Made by a program: the position numbers and the translations under genes. 20,156 bases of DNA from contig CAZECM010000056.1 in assembly GCA_964510785.1 (NCBI GenBank), positions 1 to 20,156 on the forward strand, given 5' to 3'. Source of the DNA: JAAYZM01 sp964510785 (GTDB lineage Bacteria > Actinomycetota > Actinomycetes > Actinomycetales > Cellulomonadaceae). Shown here in pieces: positions 13,598 to 20,156 of the stretch. Positions within the stretch are counted from its first letter, which is position 1; each line of letters starts with the position of its first letter. The notes under the pieces were generated by a model. It did not search any database. It was not told the origin of the DNA and saw only the letters and a program-made list of their open reading frames with translations.

Positions 13598-13620
13598 CGA
13601 GCGCGAGCGGCCGCGGCGCG

Positions 13621-13626
13621 TAGGCT
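13621..13626 (+). promoter_or_regulatory. Candidate -10 element of the 13655 gene
   Basis: TAGGCT fits TAnnnT and lies 28 bases before the ATG at 13655. Transcription starting 6-7 bases later would give a short leader holding the Shine-Dalgarno AAGGAG (13645-13650). This leadered layout contrasts with the leaderless divergent neighbour. Confidence 0.4.
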
Positions 13627-13654
13627 GGGCGCCGCAGTCGAACCAAGGAGACGT

Positions 13655-14305
13655 ATGAGCGAGCAGACGACGCCGGAGCCCGAGCAGGCCGGGGCCGCGC
13701 CGGAGGAGTCCGCGCCGGCGAGCCCGGACGTCCCGCTGTGGCGCAAGGTGCCGTTGTGGGGCTGGATCGTCGCGGGGGTCGTCGTCGTCGGTGGTGCCGT
13801 CGCCGGCATCCTCGCCGGGACGGGTGCCTTCACGCCCGAGGCCCTGCCGACCCCGCCCGCCGAGACCGTGACCGCCACGCCGCCGTCGCCGACCGCCGCG
13901 CCCGTCGAGCGCGAGGGTGAGCCGACGGCCTTCTCCGCCGCGCTCCCCGACACCGTGCTCGACCTCGCGCTCGCCGACTTCGCGCCAGACGACGAGTTCT
14001 TCGAGGGCAAGGCGCTCGAGAGCTACACCCTCGTGTACTCCGACGGCGGCTCGCGCAGCGTCACGGTGCACGCCGCGCAATTCCCGGACGTCGAGGCCGC
14101 GCAGGCCTGGGGTCCCGTGGTCATGGACGAGGTCGAGCAGGGTGAGGTGACCGCGGGCGGCGTCGTCGTCGGCGAGCACTTCGGCCCTGGGCTGTGGGGC
14201 GAGACGGGCCAGCTCGGTATCAAGTGGCGCAACACCACCGCCGTCTTCGTGGTGCTCGGCGACGAGCTCCTGATCCAGGACGTCTTCACCGCCTTCCCGC
14301 TCTAG
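13655..14305 (+). CDS. Single-pass membrane-anchored hypothetical protein
   Basis: This 216-residue protein starts with a Pro/Glu-rich cytoplasmic tail (1-35), then has one membrane segment (about 36-56, GWIVAGVVVVGGAVAGILAG). A Thr/Pro-rich stalk follows (60-90, TPPAETVTATPPSPTAAP), then an extracytoplasmic domain (about 91-216). That domain alternates strand-like segments such as SYTLVYSDGGSRSVTVHAAQF and TAVFVVLGDELLIQDVF. No cysteines or catalytic motif are visible, and no family is recognised. The start is supported by AAGGAG four bases before the ATG. Its stop shares the palindrome CTAG with the stop of the convergent serine hydrolase gene. Confidence 0.8.
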   Translation: MSEQTTPEPEQAGAAPEESAPASPDVPLWRKVPLWGWIVAGVVVVGGAVAGILAGTGAFTPEALPTPPAETVTATPPSPTAAPVEREGEPTAFSAALPDTVLDLALADFAPDDEFFEGKALESYTLVYSDGGSRSVTVHAAQFPDVEAAQAWGPVVMDEVEQGEVTAGGVVVGEHFGPGLWGETGQLGIKWRNTTAVFVVLGDELLIQDVFTAFPL

Positions 14306-15138
14306 TTTCCCGCGGCCTCACCGCGGGCGGGCCGGACCGCGGTGACGCAGCGCCGGACGAGCTCGAGGTCATCACTCCCGGAAGCCGCGACCTCGCCACG
14401 CCAGCGAGCGCCCTCGACATCGGTCGCGGCGAAGAGGGTGAACCCCGGGCCACCCCCGCCGTGACCGATCACTCGGACGGGGTCCCCGCTCGTCATCACC
14501 CCGAACCCGTAGCCCGCCGGTGTCATGGGGTGAGTGGCCGGCACGTCGACGGCGAGCGTGCCGCGCAGCGCCCGAGCCACCTCGTCGCCCAGGGCGCCGC
14601 GCATCACGAGCGCGAGGCCCCGCGCCGCCTCGTCGGGCTCGGCGGCGAAGGTCCCCGTGTAGACCCAGCCCGGGTCGTAGGCGCGCAACCGCTCGTCGAT
14701 GCCGGGGTGGTGGCAGTGCTGCCAGTCCGCCGGCGAGGCGAACGGGTGTGCCGCCACGTCCAGCGGCCCGAGCACGAGGTCCGTGAGCACACCGAAGAAC
14801 GAGCTCCCGTGCACCTCCTCCAGGGCGCGGCGCAGGAGGAGGTATCCGACGTTGGAGTAGCGGAACGTCCCGGGTGGGCCCACCTCGGCTCGATCGAGGA
14901 TCCGCTCCTCGGGCCACGCCGGGAGGCGCGCCTCGACCGCGTCCCGGTACACCGGCCACCCGCCGTAGTCGTCGAGCCCCGAACGGTGGGTGAGCAGCGC
15001 CCGGAAGGTCAGGGCCGCAAGGTCGTCGCGCAGGCCCGCGACGTGGTCACCGACGACGGCGTCGAGCTCGAGGCTCCGCAGCACCGCGATCGCGGTGTAG
15101 GGCTTCGCGATGCTGTAGACGGGGACGACGACGTTCAT
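14302..15138 (-). CDS. Serine hydrolase of the beta-lactamase/penicillin-binding (class C-like) family
   Basis: This 278-residue protein has the three marks of the beta-lactamase superfamily: SxxK as SIAK (Ser9 and Lys12), YxN as YSN (94-96) and an HxG-type third motif GHGGGG (225-230). The second-motif context LLTHRSGLDDYGG is also typical. Family members include esterases, D-amino-acid peptidases and transpeptidase relatives; true beta-lactamase activity is not implied. The catalytic Ser lies only nine residues from the start, whereas the family usually has about 30-60 residues before it. Extending to the in-frame GTG at 15156 adds only six. No signal peptide is seen, so the product looks cytoplasmic. 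It is either a naturally minimal form or N-terminally trimmed. The start is uncertain because no Shine-Dalgarno is visible. Confidence 0.82.
   Translation of the reverse strand: MNVVVPVYSIAKPYTAIAVLRSLELDAVVGDHVAGLRDDLAALTFRALLTHRSGLDDYGGWPVYRDAVEARLPAWPEERILDRAEVGPPGTFRYSNVGYLLLRRALEEVHGSSFFGVLTDLVLGPLDVAAHPFASPADWQHCHHPGIDERLRAYDPGWVYTGTFAAEPDEAARGLALVMRGALGDEVARALRGTLAVDVPATHPMTPAGYGFGVMTSGDPVRVIGHGGGGPGFTLFAATDVEGARWRGEVAASGSDDLELVRRCVTAVRPARGEAAGN
14309..14327 (+). terminator. Perfect 7-bp hairpin just after the 13655 gene
   Basis: CCCGCGG (14309-14315) pairs perfectly with CCGCGGG (14321-14327) over a 5-base loop, starting four bases after the plus-strand TAG. It is encoded inside the last codons of the convergent serine hydrolase gene. 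No T-run follows, so it may be a Rho-assisted stop or a 3'-end stabiliser. Confidence 0.4.
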
Positions 15139-15243
15139 GCTGCGAGTCTGTCGCACCCCCGGACATCGCTCGGTCCGGCGCCCCGCGCGCGGGTTCGGGG
15201 GCCTTGGGAGCGCGCTGCCGCTCGAGCTCGCCGGGCTCGTCGG

Positions 15244-15249
15244 TAGGCT
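15244..15249 (+). promoter_or_regulatory. Candidate -10 element of proC
   Basis: TAGGCT fits TAnnnT and lies 40 bases upstream of the proC ATG, giving a leader of roughly 33 bases that contains the Shine-Dalgarno AGGAG (15279-15283). It is the only promoter candidate seen for the proC-regulator pair. Confidence 0.4.
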
Positions 15250-15289
15250 CGCACCGGAGGTCCACGTCGGGCCCGGTCAGGAGCGTGAG

Positions 15290-16123
15290 ATGAGTACGCC
15301 GAAGGTCGCCGTCCTGGGTGGCGGGGTCATGGGTGAGACGGTCGCGGCCGCGGTGCTCGCAGCCGGTTGGGAGCCGAGCGAGGTCACGGTCGCCGAGCCG
15401 CGGGCCGGGCGCCGCACCGAGCTCACGGACCGGCACGGGCTCGACACGGCGGACACCGCCGTGGGCGCGGTCGCGGGGGCCGGCGTCGTCGTCGTCGCCG
15501 TGAAGCCCTACCAGGTGGGGTCGGTCCTGCAGGAGGTCGCGGCCGCCCTGGCACCCGGTGCCGTCGTCGTGACCGTGGCCGCGGGAGTGCCCTCGTCGTT
15601 CTACGAGGAGCGGCTGCCCGCGGGCACCCCCGTGGTGCGGGTCATGCCGAACACGCCTGCCGTCATCGGCCACGGGGCGAGCGCCGTCGCACCGGGCGCC
15701 CACGCGGGCGAGGACCACCTCGCGCTCACCGAGAAGCTGCTCGCCTCGACGGGCCTCGTGGTGCGCGTCGCGGAGAAGGACCTCGACGCGGTCACAGCCG
15801 TCTCCGGTTCCGGGCCGGCGTACGTGTTCTACGTGATCGACGCGATGGCCGAGGCGGGAGTGCTGCTCGGGCTCAGCCGTGAGCTGTCCACCCAGCTCGC
15901 CGTGGCCACCGTCGAGGGGGCCGCCGCACTCGTGGCGCAGACCGGGGAGCACCCGGCCGTGCTGCGCGAGCGCGTCTCCTCGCCGGGCGGGAGCACGGTC
16001 GCGGCGCTGCGCGTGCTCGACGAGTACGGGGTGCGCGCCGGGTTCCTCGCCGCCGCGGAACGGTGCCGCGACCGGTCGGTGGAGATGGGCGCAGAGGCGG
16101 CCGGAGGGCCTACAGCCTCATGA
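15290..16123 (+). CDS. proC: Pyrroline-5-carboxylate reductase
   Basis: ProC reduces 1-pyrroline-5-carboxylate to L-proline with NAD(P)H, the last step of proline synthesis. The 277-residue protein has the N-terminal Rossmann motif VAVLGGGVMGETVAAAVL. It also has AVKPYQVGSVL and VVRVMPNTPAVIGHG in the cofactor/substrate region. The C-terminal dimerisation/active-site domain contains VSGSGPAYVFYVIDAMAEAGVLLGL and RERVSSPGGSTVAALRVL, the family signature. The ATG at 15290 is preceded by AGGAG six bases upstream. Its TGA overlaps the ATG of the LacI-type regulator gene (ATGA, 16120-16123), an unexpected coupling of proline synthesis to a sugar regulator. Confidence 0.96.
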   Translation: MSTPKVAVLGGGVMGETVAAAVLAAGWEPSEVTVAEPRAGRRTELTDRHGLDTADTAVGAVAGAGVVVVAVKPYQVGSVLQEVAAALAPGAVVVTVAAGVPSSFYEERLPAGTPVVRVMPNTPAVIGHGASAVAPGAHAGEDHLALTEKLLASTGLVVRVAEKDLDAVTAVSGSGPAYVFYVIDAMAEAGVLLGLSRELSTQLAVATVEGAAALVAQTGEHPAVLRERVSSPGGSTVAALRVLDEYGVRAGFLAAAERCRDRSVEMGAEAAGGPTAS

Positions 16124-17178
16124 GCGAGGCCGACGACGGCGGTCCGGGGGAGCTGAGCTACCCGCGGCGCGGTGCACGCCCACGACCGCCCGCGATGCAT
16201 GACGTCGCGCGACTGGCCGGCGTGTCCCACCAGACGGTGTCGCGCGTGCTCAACGACCACCCGAACGTGCGCGAGGAGACCCGCGAGCGGGTGCTCGCGG
16301 CGATCGCGGAGCTCGGCTACCGGCGCAACTCGGCGGCCCGGGCGCTCGTGACCCGGCGGTCCGGGGTGCTCGGGGTCGTGACGATCTCCGAGCCCGAGTT
16401 CGGGCCTACGTCCACGATCATCGCGCTCGAGTCCGCCGCGCACGCCGCGGGGTACTCCGTGAGCTTCACGACCCTGCCCAACTTCTCGATCGAGCAGATC
16501 ACGCGCGTGTTCGAGCACTTCTTCGCGCTCGGGGTGGAGGGCGTCGTCGTCATCGCCCCGCTGTCCTCCGTGGCCGAGACGATCCGGCCGTTCGCCCTCC
16601 AGGTGCCCGTCGTGACGATCGCGGCCGGGCAGGGCGCCGGACAGGAGTTCCACCCGATCAGCGTGGACCAGCAGCTCGGTGCGCGGCTCGCGACGCGGTA
16701 CCTCGTCGAGCAGGGTCACCGCGAGATCGTGCACGTCCGTGGACCGCAGGACTGGTTCGACGCCCAGCAGCGTGACCTCGGCTGGCGGGCCGAGCTCGAG
16801 GACACCGGCCTCCCGGTGCCGACCCCGATCGACGCCGACTGGTCCGCCGCGCGCGGCTTCGAGATCGGCCGCGCGCTGGTCCGTGAGGGGCTGCCGAGCG
16901 CCGTGTTCACCGCGAACGACCAGCTCGCGCTCGGGCTGCTGCGTGCCCTCGCCGAGGCCGGCGTGTCCGTGCCGGGGGACGTGTCCGTTGTGGGCTTCGA
17001 CGACATCCCGGGATCGGCCTACTTCCAGCCGCCGCTCACGACCGTGCGCCAGGAGTTCGACCAGCTCGGTCGCAAGGCGATCGGCATGCTGATCGCGGCG
17101 ATCACGGGCGACCCGCTCGACCACACCCCCATCCCGCCGCGCCTCGTGATCCGCGCGTCCACCGGCCCCGCGAGGTAG
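16120..17178 (+). CDS. araR: LacI/GalR-family transcriptional regulator, proposed AraR repressor of the arabinose operon
   Basis: This 352-residue regulator has an N-terminal helix-turn-helix and hinge helix (MHDVARLAGVSHQTVSRVLNDHP, from 26, then GYRRNSAARAL). A periplasmic-binding-protein-like effector domain follows, with GVLGVVTI, FTANDQLALGLLRAL and VSVVGFDDIPGSAYFQPPLTTV. The recognition helix SHQTVSRVLN resembles that of LacI, consistent with an operator having a central CG. The start at 16120 overlaps the proC stop (ATGA), with GGAGGG 11 bases upstream. A later ATG at 16195 would trim the protein to the very edge of the HTH. araB begins about 175 bases downstream behind two copies of TGTTAGCGATAACA, the likely target. 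The family is certain; the name AraR is inferred from context. Confidence 0.85.
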   Translation: MSEADDGGPGELSYPRRGARPRPPAMHDVARLAGVSHQTVSRVLNDHPNVREETRERVLAAIAELGYRRNSAARALVTRRSGVLGVVTISEPEFGPTSTIIALESAAHAAGYSVSFTTLPNFSIEQITRVFEHFFALGVEGVVVIAPLSSVAETIRPFALQVPVVTIAAGQGAGQEFHPISVDQQLGARLATRYLVEQGHREIVHVRGPQDWFDAQQRDLGWRAELEDTGLPVPTPIDADWSAARGFEIGRALVREGLPSAVFTANDQLALGLLRALAEAGVSVPGDVSVVGFDDIPGSAYFQPPLTTVRQEFDQLGRKAIGMLIAAITGDPLDHTPIPPRLVIRASTGPAR

Positions 17179-17197
17179 CGGCCCGCGGCTTGGGTGG

Positions 17198-17211
17198 CCG
17201 TGAGGTCACGG
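17198..17211. repeat. Short inverted repeat after the regulator gene
   Basis: CCGTGA and TCACGG flank a two-base GG centre. A second TCACGG (17217-17222) follows, so the right arm is repeated. It lies between the araR stop and the araB promoter. It could be a weak terminator stem or another protein site; there is no T-run. Confidence 0.3.
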
Positions 17212-17246
17212 TCGGGTCACGGCTCGGTGTCGGATCGATGCCGCCC

Positions 17247-17274
17247 TTGACATGTCCGTTGTTAGCGATAACAC
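17247..17274 (+). promoter_or_regulatory. araB promoter (TTGACA -35, TAACAC -10)
   Basis: A perfect -35 hexamer TTGACA (17247-17252) is followed after 16 bases by TAACAC (17269-17274), or after 17 bases by AACACT. Either -10 lies in the right half of operator 1, so a bound repressor would occlude RNA polymerase. Transcription would start near 17281, giving a leader of about 70 bases that contains operator 2. Confidence 0.65.
17260..17273. promoter_or_regulatory. LacI-family operator 1 of araBDA
   Basis: TGTTAGCGATAACA is an inverted repeat with central CG, symmetric at 6 of 7 pairs. It overlaps the araB -10 region. An identical 14-base copy lies 32 bases downstream (centre to centre), close to three helical turns, so two repressor dimers could bind the same DNA face. 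The proposed binder is the LacI-type protein encoded just upstream. Confidence 0.75.
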
Positions 17275-17291
17275 TCGTGACCACTGGCGAT

Positions 17292-17305
17292 TGTTAGCGA
17301 TAACA
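17292..17305. promoter_or_regulatory. LacI-family operator 2 of araBDA
   Basis: This is an exact copy of operator 1 (TGTTAGCGATAACA), here extended to TTGTTAGCGATAACAA with matching flanks. It lies downstream of the predicted transcription start and about 47 bases before the araB start, where a bound repressor would act as a roadblock or cooperate with operator 1. Confidence 0.75.
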
Positions 17306-17352
17306 ACGGCGCCGCTCCAGCACTGGGCAAGACTCGCAAGGAAGCGATGGGC

Positions 17353-19101
17353 ATGAGCAAGGACGCACTGACCGGGACCGCGCGGCGGCCGGACGACCTC
17401 GTGATCGGGGTCGACTACGGCACGCTCTCGGGTCGCGCCGTCGTCGTCCGCGTGAGCGACGGCAAGGAGCTCGGCTCCGCCGTCCACGCCTACCCCCACG
17501 CCGTCATGGACACCGAGCTGACCGCTGGCCCAGCCGCCGACGCGGGCGCCCCCAAGCAGCTTCCCCCGGACTGGGCCCTCCAGGTCCCCGGCGACTACGT
17601 CGAGGTCCTCAAGCACGCCGTCCCCGCCGCCCTCGCCGCGGCCCACGAGGCCCACGGGGTCCACGCGGGCGACGTGATCGGCATCGGCACCGACTTCACC
17701 GCGTGCACGATGGTCCCGACGCTCGACGACGGGACCCCGCTCAGCGAGCTCGACGCCTTCGCGGACCGTCCGCACGCCTACGTCAAGCTGTGGCGGCACC
17801 ACGCCGCCCAGCCGCAGGCGGACCGCATCAACGCCCTCGCCCACGAGCGCGGCGAGCCGTGGATCGCGCGCTACGGCGGCCTCGTCTCGAGCGAGTGGGA
17901 GTTCGCGAAGGGCCTGCAGCTCCTCGAGGAGGACCCCGAGGTGTACGCCGCGACGGCGCACTGGGTCGAGGCCGCCGACTGGATCGTCTGGCAGCTCGCC
18001 GGGCGCTATACCCGCAACGCGTGCACCGCCGGCTACAAGGGCATCTTCCAGGACGGCGCCTACCCGTCGATGGACTTCCTCGCGGCGCTGAACCCCGACT
18101 TCGCGGGCTTCGCCAAGGGAAAGCTGTCCGACGACGTCGCCCCCCTGGGCGGGCTCGCCGGCACGCTGTCCGCGCAGGCCGCGGCATGGACGGGCCTGCC
18201 CGAGGGCATCGCCGTCGCCGTCGGGAACGTCGACGCGCACGTCACGGCCTCTGCCGCGAACGCCGTCGAACCCGGCCAGATGGTCGCCATCATGGGCACG
18301 TCGACGTGCCACGTCATGTCCGGCACCGAGCTGCACGAGGTCCCGGGGATGTGCGGCGCCGTCGACGGCGGGATCGTGGCCGGCCTGTGGGGCTACGAGG
18401 CCGGGCAGAGCGGTGTGGGCGACATCTTCGCCTGGTACGTCGAGAACCAGGTGCCGGCGGAGCTCAGCGAGGCGGCGGCCGAGCGGGGCGTGTCGGTGCA
18501 CGAGCACCTCACCGAGCTCGCCGCTCGCCAGGCGCCGGGTGCCCACGGCCTCGTCGCCCTCGACTGGCACTCCGGCAACCGCTCCGTGCTCGTGGACCAC
18601 GAGCTGTCCGGGCTCCTCGTCGGAGCGACCCTCGCGACGCGTCCCGAGGACGTCTACCGTGCGCTGCTCGAGTCCACGGCGTTCGGCACCCGCAAGATCG
18701 TCGAGACGTTCGTCGAGTCCGGCGTGCCCGTCACGGAGTTCGTGGTCGCGGGCGGGCTGCTCAAGAACCGCTTCCTCATGCAGGTCTACTCGGACATCAC
18801 GCGGCTGCCGCTGTCCACGATCGTCTCCGAGCAGGGTCCAGCCCTCGGTTCCGCGATCCACGCCGCCGTCGCGGCGGGCGCCTACCGGGACGTGCGCTCC
18901 GCAGCGGCCGCGATGGGCAGCCGCGTCGAGAACGCCTACACCCCGAACGAGGACGCCGCGCGCGTCTATGACGAGCTCTACGCCGAGTACACCGCGCTGC
19001 ACGACTACTTCGGGCGCGGCAGCAACGACGTCATGCGCCGGCTCAAGGCGCTGCGTCGCCGGCAGTCCGCCGTCGGGCAGCAGGGGGAGGTCGCTCCGTG
19101 A
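17353..19101 (+). CDS. araB: Ribulokinase
   Basis: AraB phosphorylates L-ribulose to L-ribulose-5-phosphate with ATP, the second step of L-arabinose catabolism. This 582-residue FGGY-family kinase shows the N-terminal phosphate loop IGVDYGTLSGRAVVV and GIGTDFTACTMVPTLDDGTPL. The ribulokinase-typical stretch HAYVKLWRHHAAQPQADRINALA and the central GTSTCHVM are present. The C-terminal FGGY signature region (VTEFVVAGGLLKNRFLMQVYSDI) completes the set. Two in-frame ATGs exist (17347 and 17353); AAGGAAG (17338-17344) is 8 bases from the second but only 2 from the first, so 17353 is preferred. The stop overlaps the araD GTG (GTGA, 19098-19101). Confidence 0.96.
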   Translation: MSKDALTGTARRPDDLVIGVDYGTLSGRAVVVRVSDGKELGSAVHAYPHAVMDTELTAGPAADAGAPKQLPPDWALQVPGDYVEVLKHAVPAALAAAHEAHGVHAGDVIGIGTDFTACTMVPTLDDGTPLSELDAFADRPHAYVKLWRHHAAQPQADRINALAHERGEPWIARYGGLVSSEWEFAKGLQLLEEDPEVYAATAHWVEAADWIVWQLAGRYTRNACTAGYKGIFQDGAYPSMDFLAALNPDFAGFAKGKLSDDVAPLGGLAGTLSAQAAAWTGLPEGIAVAVGNVDAHVTASAANAVEPGQMVAIMGTSTCHVMSGTELHEVPGMCGAVDGGIVAGLWGYEAGQSGVGDIFAWYVENQVPAELSEAAAERGVSVHEHLTELAARQAPGAHGLVALDWHSGNRSVLVDHELSGLLVGATLATRPEDVYRALLESTAFGTRKIVETFVESGVPVTEFVVAGGLLKNRFLMQVYSDITRLPLSTIVSEQGPALGSAIHAAVAAGAYRDVRSAAAAMGSRVENAYTPNEDAARVYDELYAEYTALHDYFGRGSNDVMRRLKALRRRQSAVGQQGEVAP

Positions 19102-19802
19102 CCACGATCCCCGTGGGCGCCCGCGCCGCCGTCGAGGCCGCACGCGCCGAGGTCGCCGCCCTGCACGGCGAGCTGACCCGCTACGGGCTCGTGGTGTGGA
19201 CGGCGGGCAACGTCTCGGCCCGTGTCCCCGGCGCGGACCTCATGGTGATCAAGCCTTCCGGCGTGTCCTACGAGGAGCTGACCCCAGCGGCGATGGTCGT
19301 GTGCGACCTCGACGGCACGCTCGTCGAGGGCGACTACGCGCCGTCGTCGGACACCGCCGCGCACGCCTACGTGTACCGGCACATGCCCGAGGTGGGCGGC
19401 GTCGTCCACACGCACTCGCCGTACGCGACGGCGTGGGCCGCGCGGGGCGAGCCCGTGCCGTGCGTGCTGACGATGATGGCCGACGAGTTCGGCGGGGAGA
19501 TCCCCGTGGGGCCGTTCGCGATCATCGGCGACGACTCGATCGGCCGCGGCATCGTCGAGACGCTGCGCGGTTCGCGCTCGACGGCCGTGCTCATGCAGAG
19601 CCACGGCCCGTTCACGGTGGGACGCGACGCCCGCGCGGCCGTGAAGTCCGCCGTGCTGTGCGAGGAGGTCGCCCGCACGGTGCACCTCGCGCGCGAGCTC
19701 GGCGAGCCGCTGCCGATCGCGGGAGAGCACGTCGACTCGCTCTACGAGCGCTACCAGAACGTCTACGGCCAGCACGACGAAACCCAGGAGGACCCGCGAT
19801 GA
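19098..19802 (+). CDS. araD: L-ribulose-5-phosphate 4-epimerase
   Basis: AraD converts L-ribulose-5-phosphate to D-xylulose-5-phosphate, feeding arabinose carbon into the pentose phosphate pathway. This 234-residue class II aldolase-family protein has the phosphate-binding TAGNVSAR (35-42) and IKPSGVSYEEL. It has PSSDTAAH with the catalytic-type Asp85 that marks epimerases rather than aldolases. The metal ligands are His104 and His106 (VVHTHSPYAT) and His169 (MQSHGPF). A C-terminal VYGQ matches the tail Tyr region of E. coli AraD. The GTG start has GGGGGAGG (19083-19090) 7 bases upstream and overlaps the araB stop. The stop overlaps the araA start (ATGA). Confidence 0.95.
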   Translation: MTTIPVGARAAVEAARAEVAALHGELTRYGLVVWTAGNVSARVPGADLMVIKPSGVSYEELTPAAMVVCDLDGTLVEGDYAPSSDTAAHAYVYRHMPEVGGVVHTHSPYATAWAARGEPVPCVLTMMADEFGGEIPVGPFAIIGDDSIGRGIVETLRGSRSTAVLMQSHGPFTVGRDARAAVKSAVLCEEVARTVHLARELGEPLPIAGEHVDSLYERYQNVYGQHDETQEDPR

Positions 19803-20156
19803 CCAAGGCCTACCCCGACCGCGAGGTCTGGTTCCTCACCGGGAGCCAGGACCTCTACGGCGAGGACACGCTGCGCCAGGTCGCCGCCCAGTCCCAGGAG
19901 ATCGCGCGAGCGCTCGACGCGGCGGGCGCCGTCCCGGCGAAGGTCGTGTGGAAGCCCGTCCTCAAGGACTCCGAGTCGATCCGCCGCGCCGCCCTCGACG
20001 CCAACGCGGAGGACGCCTGCATCGGCGTGATCGTCTGGATGCACACCTTCTCCCCGGCGAAGATGTGGATCCTCGGCCTCGACGAGCTGCGCAAGCCCCT
20101 GTTGCACCTGCACACCCAGGCCCACGAGACGCTGCCGTGGGCGCCGATCGACATGG
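19799..20156 (+). CDS. araA: L-arabinose isomerase (N-terminal part; 3' end outside window)
   Basis: The reading frame from ATG 19799 to the window end encodes about 119 residues without a stop. It begins MTKAYPDREVWFLTGSQDLY and contains EDTLRQVAAQSQEIARAL, GVIVWMHTFSPAKMWILGL and PLLHLHTQAHETLPW. These are hallmark N-terminal segments of AraA, which isomerises L-arabinose to L-ribulose. Full-length AraA is about 500 residues, so roughly three quarters lies beyond the window. The Shine-Dalgarno AGGAGG (19786-19791) is 7 bases upstream, and the ATG overlaps the araD stop (ATGA, 19799-19802), so araB, araD and araA are translationally linked. Confidence 0.96.
   Translation, partial: MTKAYPDREVWFLTGSQDLYGEDTLRQVAAQSQEIARALDAAGAVPAKVVWKPVLKDSESIRRAALDANAEDACIGVIVWMHTFSPAKMWILGLDELRKPLLHLHTQAHETLPWAPIDM

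Noticed and set aside
17206..19143. 645-codon minus-strand open frame opposite araB
   Set aside because: It shadows the clear ribulokinase gene, its translation is low-complexity, and it would run through the ara promoter and operators.
1..20156. Search for CRISPR arrays, tRNAs, insertion sequences, phage or defence genes
   Set aside because: No spaced repeats, tRNA-like cloverleafs, transposase or integrase motifs, or defence-type gene cassettes were seen; gene content is mostly ordinary chromosomal metabolism and repair.

Overview
The window is very GC-rich, densely packed bacterial chromosome with strong G/C bias at third codon positions. Gene content and order (MutY, a membrane-anchored protein, DisA and RadA in one block), GTG starts and LacI-type operators point to an actinobacterium. 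A near-perfect CelR/CebR-type box (TGGGAGCGCTCCC) suggests a cellulolytic Cellulomonas-like member of the Micrococcales. No tRNA, rRNA, insertion sequence, phage gene or CRISPR array was seen, and no intergenic stretch exceeds 300 bases.

Layout. (1) 1-1221, plus strand: the 3' end of a PfkB-type sugar kinase (2-keto-3-deoxygluconate kinase-like), then a class II aldolase with its own upstream LacI-type operator. (2) 1298-1912, plus: a small two-helix membrane protein of unknown function downstream of the CelR-like box. (3) 1967-7445, minus: RecQ helicase, an uncharacterised 253-residue protein, an AEC-family transporter and glycerol kinase. (4) 7546-8058, plus: an ArgA-like amino-acid N-acetyltransferase, convergent with mutY. 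(5) 8082-13585: mutY (minus), a membrane-anchored extracytoplasmic protein (plus), then a minus-strand run read as Cys-rich protein, radA, disA and a 140-residue protein placed 3 bases after disA. This is a DNA-repair and c-di-AMP neighbourhood. (6) 13655-15138: a plus-strand membrane-anchored hypothetical and a minus-strand serine hydrolase whose stop codons share one CTAG. (7) 15290-20156, plus: proC, coupled by an ATGA overlap to a LacI-family regulator (proposed AraR), then the L-arabinose operon araB-araD-araA. The araB promoter carries two identical operators 32 bases apart, and araA runs off the window end.

Function. The arabinose operon converts L-arabinose to L-ribulose (AraA), L-ribulose-5-phosphate (AraB) and D-xylulose-5-phosphate (AraD). 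GTGA and ATGA overlaps link its genes, and the adjacent LacI-type protein probably represses it. RadA and DisA are known partners in mycobacteria, so their adjacency fits control of c-di-AMP synthesis by a repair ATPase.

The most striking non-coding signal is a repeated promoter layout. recQ, the argA-like gene, disA, radA and the Cys-rich gene each have a TAnnnT hexamer ending 6-7 bases before the GTG or ATG and no visible Shine-Dalgarno sequence, as expected for leaderless mRNAs. I did not find a clearly new multi-gene system. The best candidates for new biology are the uncharacterised proteins flanking radA-disA, the membrane protein under the CelR-like box, and the class II aldolase with an altered metal site.
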